Assembly (NCBI GenBank): GCA_004794655.1
Contig: SMMW01000618.1
Location: forward strand, 992,001 to 1,056,000
Length of the DNA: 64,000 nucleotides
Direction of reading: 5' to 3'
DNA from: Marisa cornuarietis
Lineage: Eukaryota > Mollusca > Gastropoda > Architaenioglossa > Ampullariidae
Shown here: piece after piece, positions 44,027 through 56,720 of the stretch
Layout of the letters: every line of letters begins with the position of its first letter
Position numbering within the stretch: position 1 is the stretch's first letter
The notes under the pieces: generated by a model
Told to the model about the DNA's origin: nothing
The model's input: only the letters and a program-made list of their open reading frames with translations
Database searches by the model: none
Position numbers and translations under genes: made by a program

Positions 44027-45075
44027 ATAATAATAATGTGAATTTATAATGCGCGGCATCACGACCAAGATAGATCGCACTCTCTGCGCAGACCAGTAAT
44101 GATAAATGAAAGATAACAGACAGTGGACGGTGAGGTGCATGTAGGCAGACTGAACAACATAAAGATAAGGTACAAGAGTAGAACGTAAAGCAATGGAATA
44201 GATATAGATAGATACTGTAAGTGTGAGAGGGAGTCGTTACATGATGGTTAGCATGACCGAATGTATTGCAAAGGAGTTAAGAATAGTAATTCAGGGATAG
44301 TACTTTGTGAAAAGAGATATTTCCAGAGAGCGTTTGAATGTAGCCTTATTGTCAGAGTGGCGAATGTTATGTGGAAGAGAGTTCCACTGATTACCAGCAC
44401 AGAGGGAGAACCTCCGTAGTCAGTATGTGACTGTCTTTGTGGGAGGGAGGGAAGGAAAGAATGCGGGAGTTTGAAGAGGAGCGAAGGTTTCTGGTATGGG
44501 TGTGAACAGACAAGATTTCAGTATTGGGGGAGGAGCCTTCAAAGAATCCATAGCATAGAGTTGAGAGCTTGTAATCTATTCTAGCTTTGATTGGTAGCCA
44601 ATGAAGAGAGTGAAGAAGTGGTGTGACATGTTCAGATTTGCGAGTCGGGAACACGAGACGAGCAGCTGAGTTCTGGACTTTGTGAAGCTTATCAATGAGG
44701 TACTGTGGACAGCCAGAGAGTTGCAGTTGTCTAGTTTAAACAAAACAAATGAGCAGATGAGAATATTGGAGGTTGAGATGGACAGAGTATGGCGAATGGA
44801 GCTGATCTTCCGGAGCTCATAGCATGCAGAACGACAGATGTGAGAAACATGTTTATCAAGAGAGTGAAGAGACATGTTAGCAGACATCATGTAAGCTAAG
44901 TTACACGTTGAAGTAACAAAACGAACATCGGGATCGCCTACTCGAACAGAGACAGTGAAGGGTAAACTCTGGCTCTCCTCTTTGAAACAATAAAAACTTC
45001 TCTTTTGTTCGTTATTTGGTTTATGACACAAGAGTTCATCTCTAACTGTAAAACCACTTGTAACGTTTCACGGCT
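44027..45075 (-). mobile_element. Degenerate non-LTR retrotransposon (LINE) with reverse-transcriptase remnant
   Basis: Two overlapping minus-strand frames hold consecutive parts of a LINE reverse transcriptase. 45031-44576 has SISTSNILICSFVLFKLDNC-type sequence (compare KTLVCAFVLSRLDYCNSLL) after ISSIRHTLS; 44654-44391 has HVTPLLHSLHWLPIKARIDY, LSTLCYGFF and TRNLRSSSNSRIL. The parts lie in different frames, so at least one frameshift occurs near 44640-44690. The end at 44027-44060 reads TGCGC, ATTATAAATTCACATTATTA on the minus strand, a typical retroelement 3' tail. The type is CR1/L2/RTE-X-like; the 5' part is missing. It is inactive. Confidence 0.88.
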
Positions 45076-48000
45076 CAAACCTTTATTATTATTATTATTC
45101 ATTTTAGTAAGTGTTCAAAGGCCTGGGGCGGGGAACAGCGGCACGTTCCTGAATAGTCTCGTGAGCGTGTGACGCAGACCTGCGTATTACGTCACACCAT
45201 GACGCAACTAAGAAATGGGAGATTTTGGTTTTGGAAGAAAGATGAATCTTGGTGAAAGGCATCGTGGTGTGATGTAATAGTGGCCGACACGGACTAATCA
45301 ACGTGACGATCCATGCCGGCTACAATTGTACAGAAATTAATGAAGTCGGTCGGCATGGATCCCACAGAGCGATTGAGTCGCCAAGCGACTATATTAGTAA
45401 CCAAGCGGCTGGGGGCTTGACTGGCTAAAAAAAACTTAGAGAGAGAGAGGGTGGTTAGGCTGTCTAACGATACCTTGGGCATTTTGCGGTAACCACAAAG
45501 AGAGAGAACAGAGCTATACGGGGACGGCAGACATTCACTGTAAACCGTTAGTGACTCCACTTCTGAGAGATTGATTCTGCGACAAGCAAGCGGAGAAAAC
45601 TGACTGGTACGGTTTTAGCAAGAGGAAATATTGCAAACCGTCAGGTTCTCGACTGTCGAGGCTAGATTCTGTGGCGAGTCATCGAAGAGAATTTACGTTG
45701 ACAGCAGAAACTCCTCTGTGAACTGGTAACATCTTGTCTACCAAGGGGTAGTTCCTATGAGCCAAGTGTTGAGCTGAGAGACAGGACCAACTGGGCTAAA
45801 CTCCATATTCCGACCTACGGATGCGTCTAACTCTATAAACATCAATTTGCCTTCGTCGTTTTGCATTGGATACTGAGTCACCTGTTCCCCTGTGTTTGGA
45901 TTACCTGATCACCGACTCATCTGTTCACCCGTTCATCACATCTTCGAATCATTTGATACCGAGTTACCTGGTTGACTGTGTTTGAATTATCTCATCATCA
46001 GTTAAGTGACACTGCCGCAGAGTTCATAACGTTTATTATCCATGGTTAGTCCCGTTTCATTCATTCATATTTTTTAGACATTAAATGTGGGAATCGTTGG
46101 CCGGCCTTTTTGTCTGAAAAAGGAAGAAGAGTGCCGCAAGCGTAGTTACATGTAGATGTACACTCACGCTCGCATCCACCTATAAGTCCACTCTTCACCC
46201 AAAACGTCACACCACTTACCCCTTTAAATGGAGTAAATGTCGAATCGATATAGTTCATTCACGTGTACACACTCTCTCTTTCTCTCTGACACTGTCACTC
46301 AGTTTTTCCTGCATGCTTCTCATGTTGTTTTTGAAACATGACAGAGAAACCTCTTGCCAGTCACATAAATCTCTGGCATGCAGAATCACGCGCCGTGAGA
46401 GGTGGGCCACGAGCAGCGACAACATCCTAGTACGAGACTCTTTAGAAAAGAAGTTTGTAAAAAAGTTCAAATGTTGTTGCGTTGGTAACTGAAGCATCTG
46501 TAAGTAAAGGTCACATCGTACAAACCGGTCCAGTTTAGTCAAGAACTAGTCTGATCGTCGCAAGGATTATCACCTTCTCCCCTGACTGTCAGGAAAAAAA
46601 AACTTGTCTCCAGAGAAAACAAAAACTAAGTTAAAGCCAAAAGTTTGATGCAGACAGCTTTCCTCTTTTTGTCCGATAGCTGCAGCGTATCATATCAGGT
46701 TTTACCTAACTGAACACAAACTTCGCGCCGATGCAGTCTAAACAAAGTGTGCAAACTATCCGCACAAATGTCCTGCGCAAATTATTTGTACACAAGGTCG
46801 GCCCCAGGTAGGTGTACGCACCTTTTGAGGTCAAGGACTTGCTCAAGGCCGTCACGAGACTTCTGTGTTGGGCTGCAAGAGGCGTCTCGCTGCTTCCCGT
46901 ACCTGCAACATAGATCATCATCATCTGTTGTCATTCACATCATCTGACTGCCCCATGCGAGCACACCTATACCTACTATAGTAGTTTTCCGCACACACAG
47001 TGGGAAGCATTTCCACTCATAAACAACAGACTCACACTCATGCGCCGTCACGGATCCTACTGTTTCAAACAAAATACTGAAATTACATCATTCGACCATA
47101 AAAATATAAATGTTTTAAAAAGTAAATACGCACTGCAAACTGACAAAATAAAGTTCGCAGATACATTTGCACACGTTCTCGTGCAGAGACTCGCGCGCGC
47201 ACACACACACACACACAGAGCAGTCGAGAGCAAAACGTGTTGTAGCCAAGTCATTAACAGGTCAAAACACAACACTGGGGACGAAAATCTCGTGGAAACT
47301 TTGAAAGCCTATACTAACCTGCTATTGGGAGGTGTTCTGCTAGAATTTTGGACGTGCATGTGCGCACCTTATCTCTCTCTCTCTTTTTTACACATACACA
47401 CACGCACGCACACACCACACAGTGATGCACGTTCGAACTCTCATTCTCACCGTCACCAAACCTCTTACACATCCTCCCCCTACCTCACGACGTGTAACCT
47501 TTCAACCACCCTAATGAGAATTGCACACTTTGTCATCAGCTCTAAAACGTAAAAGCACGTTGCCGTCCCCCACTCGCTCCCTTATAAATATTCCCCAAGT
47601 CGCCACCCCTTCTCTGTCTCTTGAAACGTCCCTTTACATCAGCATCCGGTTACATTTGACCTTCTGTGATCAGAAAGAGCACCTAGATCACTTTACCGCG
47701 GGCTAAATGTCTGCAGCGCCAGATGGGCGCACTTCACGCCAGACGCAAGCACTGCGCCACTAACGTCTCACAGAAAGAAACAACAACAAAAAAGTTGTGC
47801 CGCGTGCTGCGCGCTGCATTCTTGCACAAGAACGCACGCATACGCAATGCACATAAACTCTGCTGCATCACGTCACAACAATTCTTCTGTCGACGAACTC
47901 GGCCCATCCACAGCCTCCTTCTTTCAAAAAAACAACAACAAACAAACAAAACAGTGAAAAGACAAATCAGAACAAGCCGGGGAGACATAAAACTAACCTG

Positions 48001-48558
48001 TGAACGGGGGAGGGGTGGGGAGAGAGAGAGACAAAGATCGATAAATTCGCCAGTGGGCGGGGTAGGAGAGTGGGAGGAGAGGTTAGGCAAGGGAAATGCA
48101 CTCAGGATTATTGCACGGCTACGGTTCTTGGCGTCATGCCTCGTTTGGCCACTTACCGCCGCAGGTCGCTGGCTGAATCAAGGGGACGCAACTGCTGTGC
48201 AGTGGGTGATCGGTCGTTGCGGATAGGGTTCATCCCCCTACACCGCCACCCTCCCTCTAACCCCCCCCCCACACACACACACAACCTGTTGTCCTTTCGC
48301 TGCCTACGGTGCAGGACCGCTTTAATAGACTGCTGATCGCTGCGTGAAAACAGAAGAGCGCCTGATAGGCCATCAGTCGATTTATTATGGAAATTGGACA
48401 TGACCTCTCCCCCACTAAGCTACCCTCCCCACCTTTACCTTTGCCGGGCAAACGAAGTGTAGCAGGTTACTATTCTGGCGATTTTCTCAATTATCAGAAG
48501 CAACTAGACTCCGTCTTTCGCTTACCAGAAATTAGGCCACAATTCGTCATCGTTGTTG

Positions 48559-48595
<37 letters not shown>

Positions 48596-50432
48596 TCAGT
48601 CAGACTGATGAAAAACGAAAAGCAAGATCACGGTCGTGCTTCGCTAAAGCAAATGTCTGAAATGGCGTCAACGTTTACGACACTTGAGTCTACAAGATAA
48701 CACGAGACACAATTAAAAAAAAAAAATGAACGTCTGTCCTCAAGTGTGATGCTCGAATCTGAAGTTTATTGGCACGAGCAATGTTTAAGTGAATGAAAAA
48801 AAACGTGTCCGTCAACAAACGCATGAACGAGGGCGTGAAAGAAACAAACGAAAGAAGGTTACTGCTGCAGATGAATGCGATGCATATACTCAGCACAGAA
48901 ATCAATCCTCATGCTTTTTTGGTGCAAAGCATTTCAGAAAGAGTGGGCAAAGATCGTATGTCACCAGGCAGTTCTAAGGCCTAAAACAGCTCTGGCCTTC
49001 CTCTCACTTTCTTTGTTCAAGATCTTGCCCACTTGACCATAACTTGCTGCCCACTTGAATCTACACACACTATATCACTGGCCATAAAAGTGTAAAAAAA
49101 AATTCCGTCTTTAAGAAACTGCTTTTCTTCTTCAACTGAAAATCGGTGTTAACACCTTGAGTAGAAACACCGTCAAGAATGCTTCAGTTAACTATCACCT
49201 TCCAAGAGATGTCATGCGATACCACTAGAATCCTTCTACAATAAACAAACAAAAGAAAAACTGACAAAGAAGAATAAATAAAAACAGTACTTGTGGTGCG
49301 CAATTTCCCTGTTCTCGCCTGCTGAAAGTTTGTTTGGCACATCAGGATTGCCACACGACAGCCCACGAACTGACAATTTTTCTCTCCTCGCCCCCACTGT
49401 TACCCTCTGCACCGTACACCACCACCCGCTCCACCCATCCCCCATCCCGCAGCAGTCTCTGTGTGACCCACCCGCTTTGTGTTCCTGATACAGTCACGCT
49501 ATCGGATTACAGGCCGGGTGCCTTCCTCCGGCACGACACGAGGATGAAATATCAGCTGGCCTGGCCTGACTAAGTGCAGACCGTTTGAGACTGGCACAAT
49601 ACGGGACGACAACGCTTGCTGCTGCTAAGATGTGAAGCGCCCCGACCCTCGTTTAATATTTTCATCAACCGTCGGGTAAGCCGCAAGACCGGGGGCGACG
49701 AAAAAGATGATGAGCTGGATGACGCCGGCGATGACGTGTGAAGCCCGTGCACTTCATGGTTCAAGGTTGTGGGCAGGGGATGAGGAAGTCGTCAGCTTCA
49801 ACACAACGGATGTTGAGAAGATAAAGGTGATTCTATGGTAACAAGTCGTGCCCGAGGTAGGCATGGGATGTGTGACACGACATTATACTACACGTGTTAC
49901 CTATGATTGTATACAGTAGTGTAAGTGTGAAGATACATCTCTCAACAGTTCATCTGTAGTCGAGACAACACGCTAACTCATTATGTTACACATTCTTCGC
50001 ATGATCACAAATTGACATCGCGATGAGTGCCCAGAACTGTTACTGCATGCCTGATTTTAATGCACGCCTCTTTCTAATGCATCAATGTTTGTAACAAAAT
50101 ATTTGAGCAAGCCTCTCATTAACTGCATGACATACATGCTACCCCTCAGAAACTGTCGCCACTGAAACTGCCGGGTAGTATTTCGCTCACGCTGACATCC
50201 TCTCAATGAACGCATTCATGTAATATTAGGGCACTGTTTAGAGGGTGGTCTGTTTAGAACCTGTTTCTATCACTCTGCTTTGGCATCCTAACAATCTGCC
50301 CGCGAGAGCCCGTCTCCACACAACAAAACAGCAGAGTAAAAGGAGCTGAATATAATTACAGAGTGGGTTGCAGTTGGCGCAGTGTTTGATTGCCGAGATC
50401 AAGGTGTTCGCCGCGGCCGCCGATACAGCACG
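45076..50432. other. Non-genic stretch with simple repeats
   Basis: (TTA)n at 45081-45100 abuts the LINE. Other features are CA/GC-rich tracts at 47190-47220 and 47390-47425 and (ATC)n at 48560-48595. Frames up to 170 codons (47040-47552, plus) are low-complexity. No recognised exon. Confidence 0.5.
48560..48595. repeat. (ATC)n microsatellite
   Basis: About twelve uninterrupted ATC units. Confidence 0.95.
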
Positions 50433-51053
50433 AGACGCCATCTTGGTAGGTGACACCGAACAAATAACAGTCCTGTAATTAGTTTGACGTCCTGCCGCTC
50501 AATATATCGATTTCTACGGACTTTCAGCAAGATTTGAATTGACCTACGCAAAAAAAATGGTGGCATCAAACACACTCGTTCCTCATATACTTCTGGAGCT
50601 GGACTACCAAGATGGCGTCTGCTGACGTCGCGACCTTTTTTTGAAAAAAAAGTCATGCTGCCCTTCCTTGCATACACCCTCAAAAAAGAGTAAAAAAAAG
50701 TTCTGTAGTATTCTGGGTTCATATCTATCTTATCTACCCACAAACTACTTCAGTTGTGACCTCCCATCCGAGATAATGATAGTGAAGAGAAAGAGAGACT
50801 AGGTAGGTGGATGATGTTAAGATCTTAAATTTACATACATGCACGTCACACTCAAACTTGAACAACAACAACAACAACAAAAGTCTTTGGAAAGTGCTGT
50901 GAGACGAACCTGCGAGAAGGCGTCCTGTAAAGTATTTTCCAAACAATATTAAAACTCTCCTCAGCGTCAGGGGGGAGAAGAGGCGACCGCGCCACACCAC
51001 GGTATACACCAGAAGCGACGGACAAAAAAAGTCACGGGAGCTGACGCCATGGA
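50433..51053. promoter_or_regulatory. Possible CpG-rich promoter region with three ATGGCGTC motifs
   Basis: The 17-mer CTACCAAGATGGCGTCT occurs at 50604-50620 (plus) and exactly inverted at 50433-50449 (minus); a third ATGGCGTC is at 51043-51050 (minus). The first two resemble the YY1 initiator motif AAGATGGCGGC, which overlaps start codons in many metazoan promoters. On the minus strand the ATGs open frames starting MASRAVSAAAANTLISAI (50441) and MASAPVTFFVRRFW (51050). TGACGTC at 50622-50628 adds a CRE-like site. CpG is locally common. Promoter activity is inferred; which gene it would serve is unknown, though SOBP lies downstream on the minus strand. Confidence 0.3.
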
Positions 51054-51369
51054 GTGGAAGTGGGGAGGTGTGGATCAAGAGGAGGCAGGGAGGTGCTGCG
51101 GAGGCCACGATCCTTTGCTGCTCCCTTTGACCCCCAACACGATTTGAAAAAACCGTTTTGCCTAACGACAAGCCGTCACGACATAGACAACACTTCCATC
51201 CGTCGCCGGGCTCACAGGTCTGAGGGGGGGTCACAGGTCATCACCTCCCGCTCGCGCGCAGAATGCGGGTTCACAAAAAGTCGAGGTGCTTATCGTATGA
51301 CGAAGACGCGGACATCAATAGACCCACGCAGCGACGACGTTTTTCCGGGCGGGAGAAGCGGGAGTTAAT

Positions 51370-54300
51370 AAGGCGCCACAAGTGTACAACCGCAACATCT
51401 CATCGACAGAGAGGCGGGTTGCGTCGCCTGCCGGGAGCGGGGGGGAGGGTCGCAGATGTTGTGGGATGCGAGCAGGCAGGAGATGACTGGGAGCGAAGAA
51501 GACTTGTGTGTCATTTCTCTGTCTCTTCCTACAGTTATTCGATGTCGCCAATTTAATATTCTCGTCGTTGTTGTGTCAACGCGTCAGTCCCTTGCAAATA
51601 AATCTTACCTACATACCCACAACTTTTGTCGCCCTCGTTTACAGAGCTGCAAATTCTCATTTGCATCTTCACTTTGCACCAAGTCATCGAATGTAAGCAA
51701 TCAAATTTCATTTATTATCTTCAGGGAAAATATCATGGCCTTCATATTTCCTGACTACAGTAAAGCAAGCCAAACAAAAAATTAAAAGCTTAAATTTTTT
51801 TCAAACACTTGCCAAACAGTAAAGACAGGCCACTCGATCTCAGTAGGAAGGTCGAACACACTAAGAAAGCGGAAAGTCTTCATCCAGCCTATTTTTCTAA
51901 AGAATGAATAAAGAAACAACCTCTAACTGTTTTTGTTTTGTTTTTACATTTTAAAAAATCCAACAGTTTACAGATTTACACTTTGCAAAGGTTCAACAGC
52001 TTGCATCTTATTATGTGCGATGTCCATTAGTTCACAGGTTTACTACTATGCAGTCCACGAGCTGAAGCCTTACCATGCACATACATACAAAAATTTAATG
52101 CACATGCAGCTTGTGTCCAGGTTTTGGAGCTGTGTATCACGTGATGGCGTCTTTTAACGCCTACGGCGTCAACACCTACCACACGGATTAAAGAAAAAAA
52201 TGTGCACAGTGGCTGATGTGAATATGTACACGTGGACGCTGAACCCTCGGTTCATGTGACTAAAAGTTTGAAAGTTGCCTGTTCTCGGACCTTTGTTTTA
52301 CATCCGACAGCCAATGATTGTGAGGAGAAAAAGACTTGTGGGAAATGTCCTATGACAGGTGTACATGTCGGTGATCTGCTTCCGACAGAACAAGCCAGAT
52401 CCACCAGCAGTCAAGACATCCGTCCTCTTGCTTGACGGCGGACTGCGGCGCCTTTAAACGGACTCGTTAAAAAAAAATAATACTAAAAAATACCGCGACC
52501 GTTACAGGTAACTTCGGGTATTCACTGATAAAAAGCCGTTACAGTTTTTCTTTTCCTGTCTTGCGGATGGCTGGGAACAAGAAGGTTCGCGCGTTGCAGG
52601 CTTCAGTCACGCGAAAACGAGGCCAGCAGACCTGACCTTGCGTGCTGTTGTTGCTGATTGACTAATCCTCGCTGTTATCAGTCAGTCGTCACTGTTGTAT
52701 TTATGTCGTCGCTTTTGTAGCTCTGTCACCCCTTTAGTGCTTCGGTCGTTACTGTTGGTGATGCCACGTGGTGGTGCTAGTTTTTAGAAAGCTGTGATTT
52801 CGCACTATGAGTGGAAAAGGAGGGGAAGTGGAAGGAGGGACCCCCCGATAACCGGCCTGGGAACAGGTGTGAAAAAGAATTAAATTGTTGGTTACACAGA
52901 TTAGGCTGTCTTATTGACCTAGAAAGTAAAAACTTTGCTGCTTACGTAAAAAAAAAAAAAAAAAAACGCTAGTCATGGACAGAATGTGGGATGAAGAAGT
53001 TAAACATGGTCTTGTGTTAAAATTTTCCTTTAGAGGACACATTTCTGACAGTTGTATAAGTAACCCGAACCCTGTTACATGGAGCGCGTCACTGAAGCTA
53101 GATATGACGAAGTTTAAAAAAGTTAAAGAAAGAAAATAAAAGAATACAGATACCCGCACGGCAAGGTGTGAGCACGGCGGGTGTAACAATACCGTGTCAG
53201 CACGACAGGTGCTGCGACGACAACAACAGCATTCCAAACCCAGCGACGAACAGACGGTCTGCATGCCACACACACCCACGTAAGAACGAAAAATAAAAAC
53301 CCGTGTGGATGAATGAGTGAACAAAAGAATACATACTGAAACGAGGAAAGGAATAAATTAATGTACAATGAAAGAAAGAAAGAAATGAATGAACTGGTGC
53401 AGCAAACCTGACGGTACAAGTTAAATTGTCAATGAAGGTGTAGCAGGGACCCGCGAACATTCAGGTACAGGGGGAGACAAGTGTGTATATGTAGGCACTC
53501 TCCTGTGTCAGGAGAAAAAAACACATTATTGAAACATTTGGTCAAAAATAAAAGAGGTTAAGGCAAAAATAAATACATAATGGGCAAAACCCTCCAACCT
53601 GCGAGACTCCAATGGACCTCAAAACAGAAAGAGGGTTTGTTAAAAGGCGAGAAGTAAATTTGAAGGGAAAAAAACAGACGATTTTTTTTAAATTCCCATG
53701 GTGTAAAATGACCTAGAGCTCTTTTCGTTCTTTAGTCTTGGATTAGCCAATAACAGGAAGAGGGAGACTTTTTTGTAATCGAGGCATAAAACTAAAAAGG
53801 CATGAAAGTCAAAAGTAGAAACAATGTTTCTAAGCTTCTGATACAAAATGGGAAATGCACTCACTCCCTGATGCTAACGATAAACATGGTCACTTTACAT
53901 CGACAACTTTTCAGACTCGGTTATATCGGGAAAAGTGAGTAGAATAGGTGTTGCCAGAAAGAGAGATCGGAGGTGAAGGGGGGTGTTTATGAAACGTTGG
54001 TGTGCTAGAAGATTAAGATATCTTAATACAGTGGGCAAGTAAAATTCTTGCTCTAAATCTATGGGTTAGTTTCAGATGAGACAATGAAACCAGATAATCC
54101 TGGCCCTTATTCGAACTCATGAAGTCACTCACGTATACTGTTTAAAAATATATATATATATAATACATAGTCTACGGGTGGATAAGTGCAGGTGTAAATA
54201 TGGGCATGCTCTGAAGTTCAGCTGCGAATCGAGTTACGGTCGAGACACAGGTTCCCATTACGAACAAGAGTCAACTTTCACATAACAGTTTGAGTTATTC

Positions 54301-54790
54301 TCAGACTTGTCCCCAACAACCTGCAGAAAATTCAGTGAACGCTGCTTAAATTACGCAATAAAGATATAAAAATAAACTAAACAAACCACAAACCAAAACC
54401 AAAAAAAAGTATTGTAAGGGGCGGGGAATATGCGGGCGACCCATGTGTGGTAAGGTTGCAAGCTCTACATTTCAGACACGAATAATGTGTAGGTTCAAAG
54501 CGCCAAGTTCTGCCAACCAACTTCAGACAGAACATTGGTGGCTAGTCGATACTGTGAACTTTCACATGCCTCAGAAACTGAGCAAAGTCGTCCCTACACC
54601 TAACACTCACCAGGAGCATGTCTAGCAATGTCCTGTCTACATCCGACATCAACCTATCAAAGCAGCTGCAGATGTTTGTCCGTACGTCTTCTTAACGTTT
54701 CCACTTAGTTCATCAACAGGTATTTCTGTGCCGGGACAGGTGTGGGTTTTATTTTATAGGTAGCCTACCTAACTAAACAAGATAATAACT
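51370..54790. other. Non-genic stretch
   Basis: No gene is supported. It contains poly(A) at 52948-52966 and AT-rich DNA with an (AT)n tract near 54150-54162. Minus-strand frames at 52911-53460 are F/C/V-rich without splice context. Confidence 0.5.
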
Positions 54791-54796
54791 CAGTCG

Positions 54797-55305
54797 TATG
54801 GGGCGCCAAGAGGGGAATTTTCTCTACTTTCTCTCTCTAGCTAGAGAATGCATTATGTAACTACAGAATGCATTCTCTAGCTAGAGAGAGAAAAACACGG
54901 TGAAACCAAATTATTTCATTTATATTATACTTAGAAGTTGCTAGCCAATTCATTTTATATATACAATTCCATTCTGTAGCTAGAGAAAGCTTTCTGTACT
55001 TAGAGAAATCTCTCTGTAGTTAGAGAAAGCTTTCTCTAGCTGCAGAGAGATTTCTCTAGGTACAGAGATTTCTCTAGCTAGAGGATGATGTCTGTACCGA
55101 ACGAGGCTGGCTCATTTGCATATGGGACAAGAAGGTCAAAGATCAACCAATCAGAGAACATCAAGAACGTGAGGCCATGTTTCTTTAAGTACAGAAAGCT
55201 TTCTCTAGCTACTGAATGGAATTGTATATATAAAATGAATTGGCTAGCAACTTCCAAGTATAATATAAATGAAAGTAGAGAAAATTCCCCTCTTGGCGCC
55301 CCATA
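54797..55305. mobile_element. Fold-back MITE (509 bp) with 6-bp target duplication and nested palindrome
   Basis: CAGTCG flanks both sides (54791-54796, 55306-55311). The terminal inverted repeats are 35 bp and identical (starting TATGGGGCGCCAAGAGGGGA). A second inverted block of about 91 bp (54918-55008 with 55180-55270) has three or so mismatches. The left arm has 86 extra bases (54832-54917) absent from the right arm; these contain a perfect 24-bp palindrome (54831-54854 with 54867-54890, loop 12) and are flanked by TTTC, as if a smaller element had inserted. The centre is rich in CTAGCTAGAG and GAAAGCTTTC motifs. No coding capacity; superfamily unknown. Confidence 0.9.
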
Positions 55306-55311
55306 CAGTCG

Positions 55312-55694
55312 ACAAACCTCTTCTCTTGCACTGACCTTCAACCTCCGCTCGGGACAGCGGACACCACGCGACTGGTGATTGAAACGACTATCAGATGTTT
55401 GTCACACGAAGCAGAAATTAATAGCCTCGGGTGTCCACTCGTAATGCATCTTTATTGCACGTGGGACAGGTACATGGCCAAGTGCCGGGGCAAGTCATCG
55501 CGCTCATCTGGATCTTGTCACCGATGGGGTGGATGTTGGGCAATGGAGTCTACACGAAAATTCGCACAAAATGGACGAGGGGAGACAAGAACAGAAAATC
55601 GCAAGATAAGTAAATATTATTGAAGAGACTACTTTCGCATCTCAAATAGGTGTATTTGTATTACACGATTAGCATGTCCATGTATTATATCTGC

Positions 55695-55696
<2 letters not shown>
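55312..55696. other. Non-genic stretch
   Basis: Two overlapping plus frames (55375-55623) have no start or splice support. I see nothing else. Confidence 0.4.
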
Positions 55697-55751
<55 letters not shown>

Positions 55752-55752
55752 A
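55697..55752. repeat. Compound (TG)21(AG)n microsatellite
   Basis: Twenty-one uninterrupted TG units (55697-55738) followed by AG repeats; the longest perfect dinucleotide run in the window. Confidence 0.97.
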
Positions 55753-56094
55753 AGTGGTCCTTTCCCGCTCGTGATTATGTCTTAACGCCAATGTACACAA
55801 AAAAGCCCATCAAAATGTTTCCACAAAACCTCTCGAGATAGAATGGTTCATCTCCTTACCAACTGTTGTCTACGAAGACCATTTTTGCGAACAAACGGCA
55901 TCTCGTAGATAAGCTTTATATAAGAAAAAGATTACAGTAGATTCAGACTTTGTTAGGCATTTTAATGGCAACAATTATGTCTGCTTCACCGTTGTTTAAT
56001 CCACGTGAGATGGTTTGCTTTCCGTGAAATTTGAATTATCCTTAATGAGGTTAAAGCTTTTTTTAAATCCTCCTCCTCCTCATCATCATCATCG

Positions 56095-56720
56095 ATCCCT
56101 AGACTGGTACTAGTTGATCACCAGAAAAGCTGGCCCGCCGGTGCCGGTCGTCGGGGAGGACCTGGCTAGACGTAGTAGCTGACAAGGCGCGCCACCTGGG
56201 GACGGTCTTAAGAGGTGTTGAGCAGGTCCTGCATAGATCGACCAGTCTAGTCCTTCACGTTCGCCGTCCACTTCTTTCTCTACCTCGGCTGCGATCTCCT
56301 CGCACGGAGCCCCGGAGGACAATTTTGGACAGAGTGTCGTGCCGGACGACGAGGCTGAACCAGACCAGGTGGCGCCGTGTCATTGTTGTGAGAAGCGTTT
56401 CCTAGCGTCCCACGAGGACGGAGACTGAGTTCCGTACAAAATCGTCGTTCTTGTGTTCCTTGTAAGAGATTCAGAGGATTTTCTCAAACATTTGGTTCCA
56501 AATGCTTAAATTCGTCTTTCAGTATCGGTAACCACTGTCCATGTGTCACAGCCACACAGCAGGGTGGTGAGTATGAGGATCTTACACAGCCTGTACTTGG
56601 TGGTGACTCTTGTGCTGGTGCTTTGCCAGATCCTGTTCACTTTGCCCATCGCTGCTGTTATCCTGACGCGAATGTCTGCCGTGCAGCTGCCATCTTTGGA
56701 AAGGGTATAGCCCAAGTATC
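56095..56720 (-). mobile_element. Degenerate non-LTR retrotransposon 3' part (RTE-like)
   Basis: Minus-strand frame 56715-56506 reads GYTLSKDGSCTADIRVRI, KVNRIWQSTS, TKYRLCKILILTTLLCGCDT and WTVVTDTERRI, matching the C-terminal reverse-transcriptase region of RTE/Jockey-type LINEs (LYGCETWTL, DTERRI). Further on, other frames contain LDWSIYAGPAQHLLRP-like remnants of the WTGLSLHDLLRAAEDRP-type tail. The element ends at about 56095 in GATGATGATGAGGAGG, a short-repeat 3' tail as in RTE elements. The coding frame is broken between 56322 and 56506; inactive. Confidence 0.85.

Noticed and set aside
47040..47552. 170-codon plus-strand frame
   Set aside because: Much of it is HTHT-type translation of CA-repeat tracts.
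53123..53460. Hydrophobic minus-strand frames resembling signal peptides
   Set aside because: Three overlapping frames all look similar because of a T/G-rich strand; no splice or start context.
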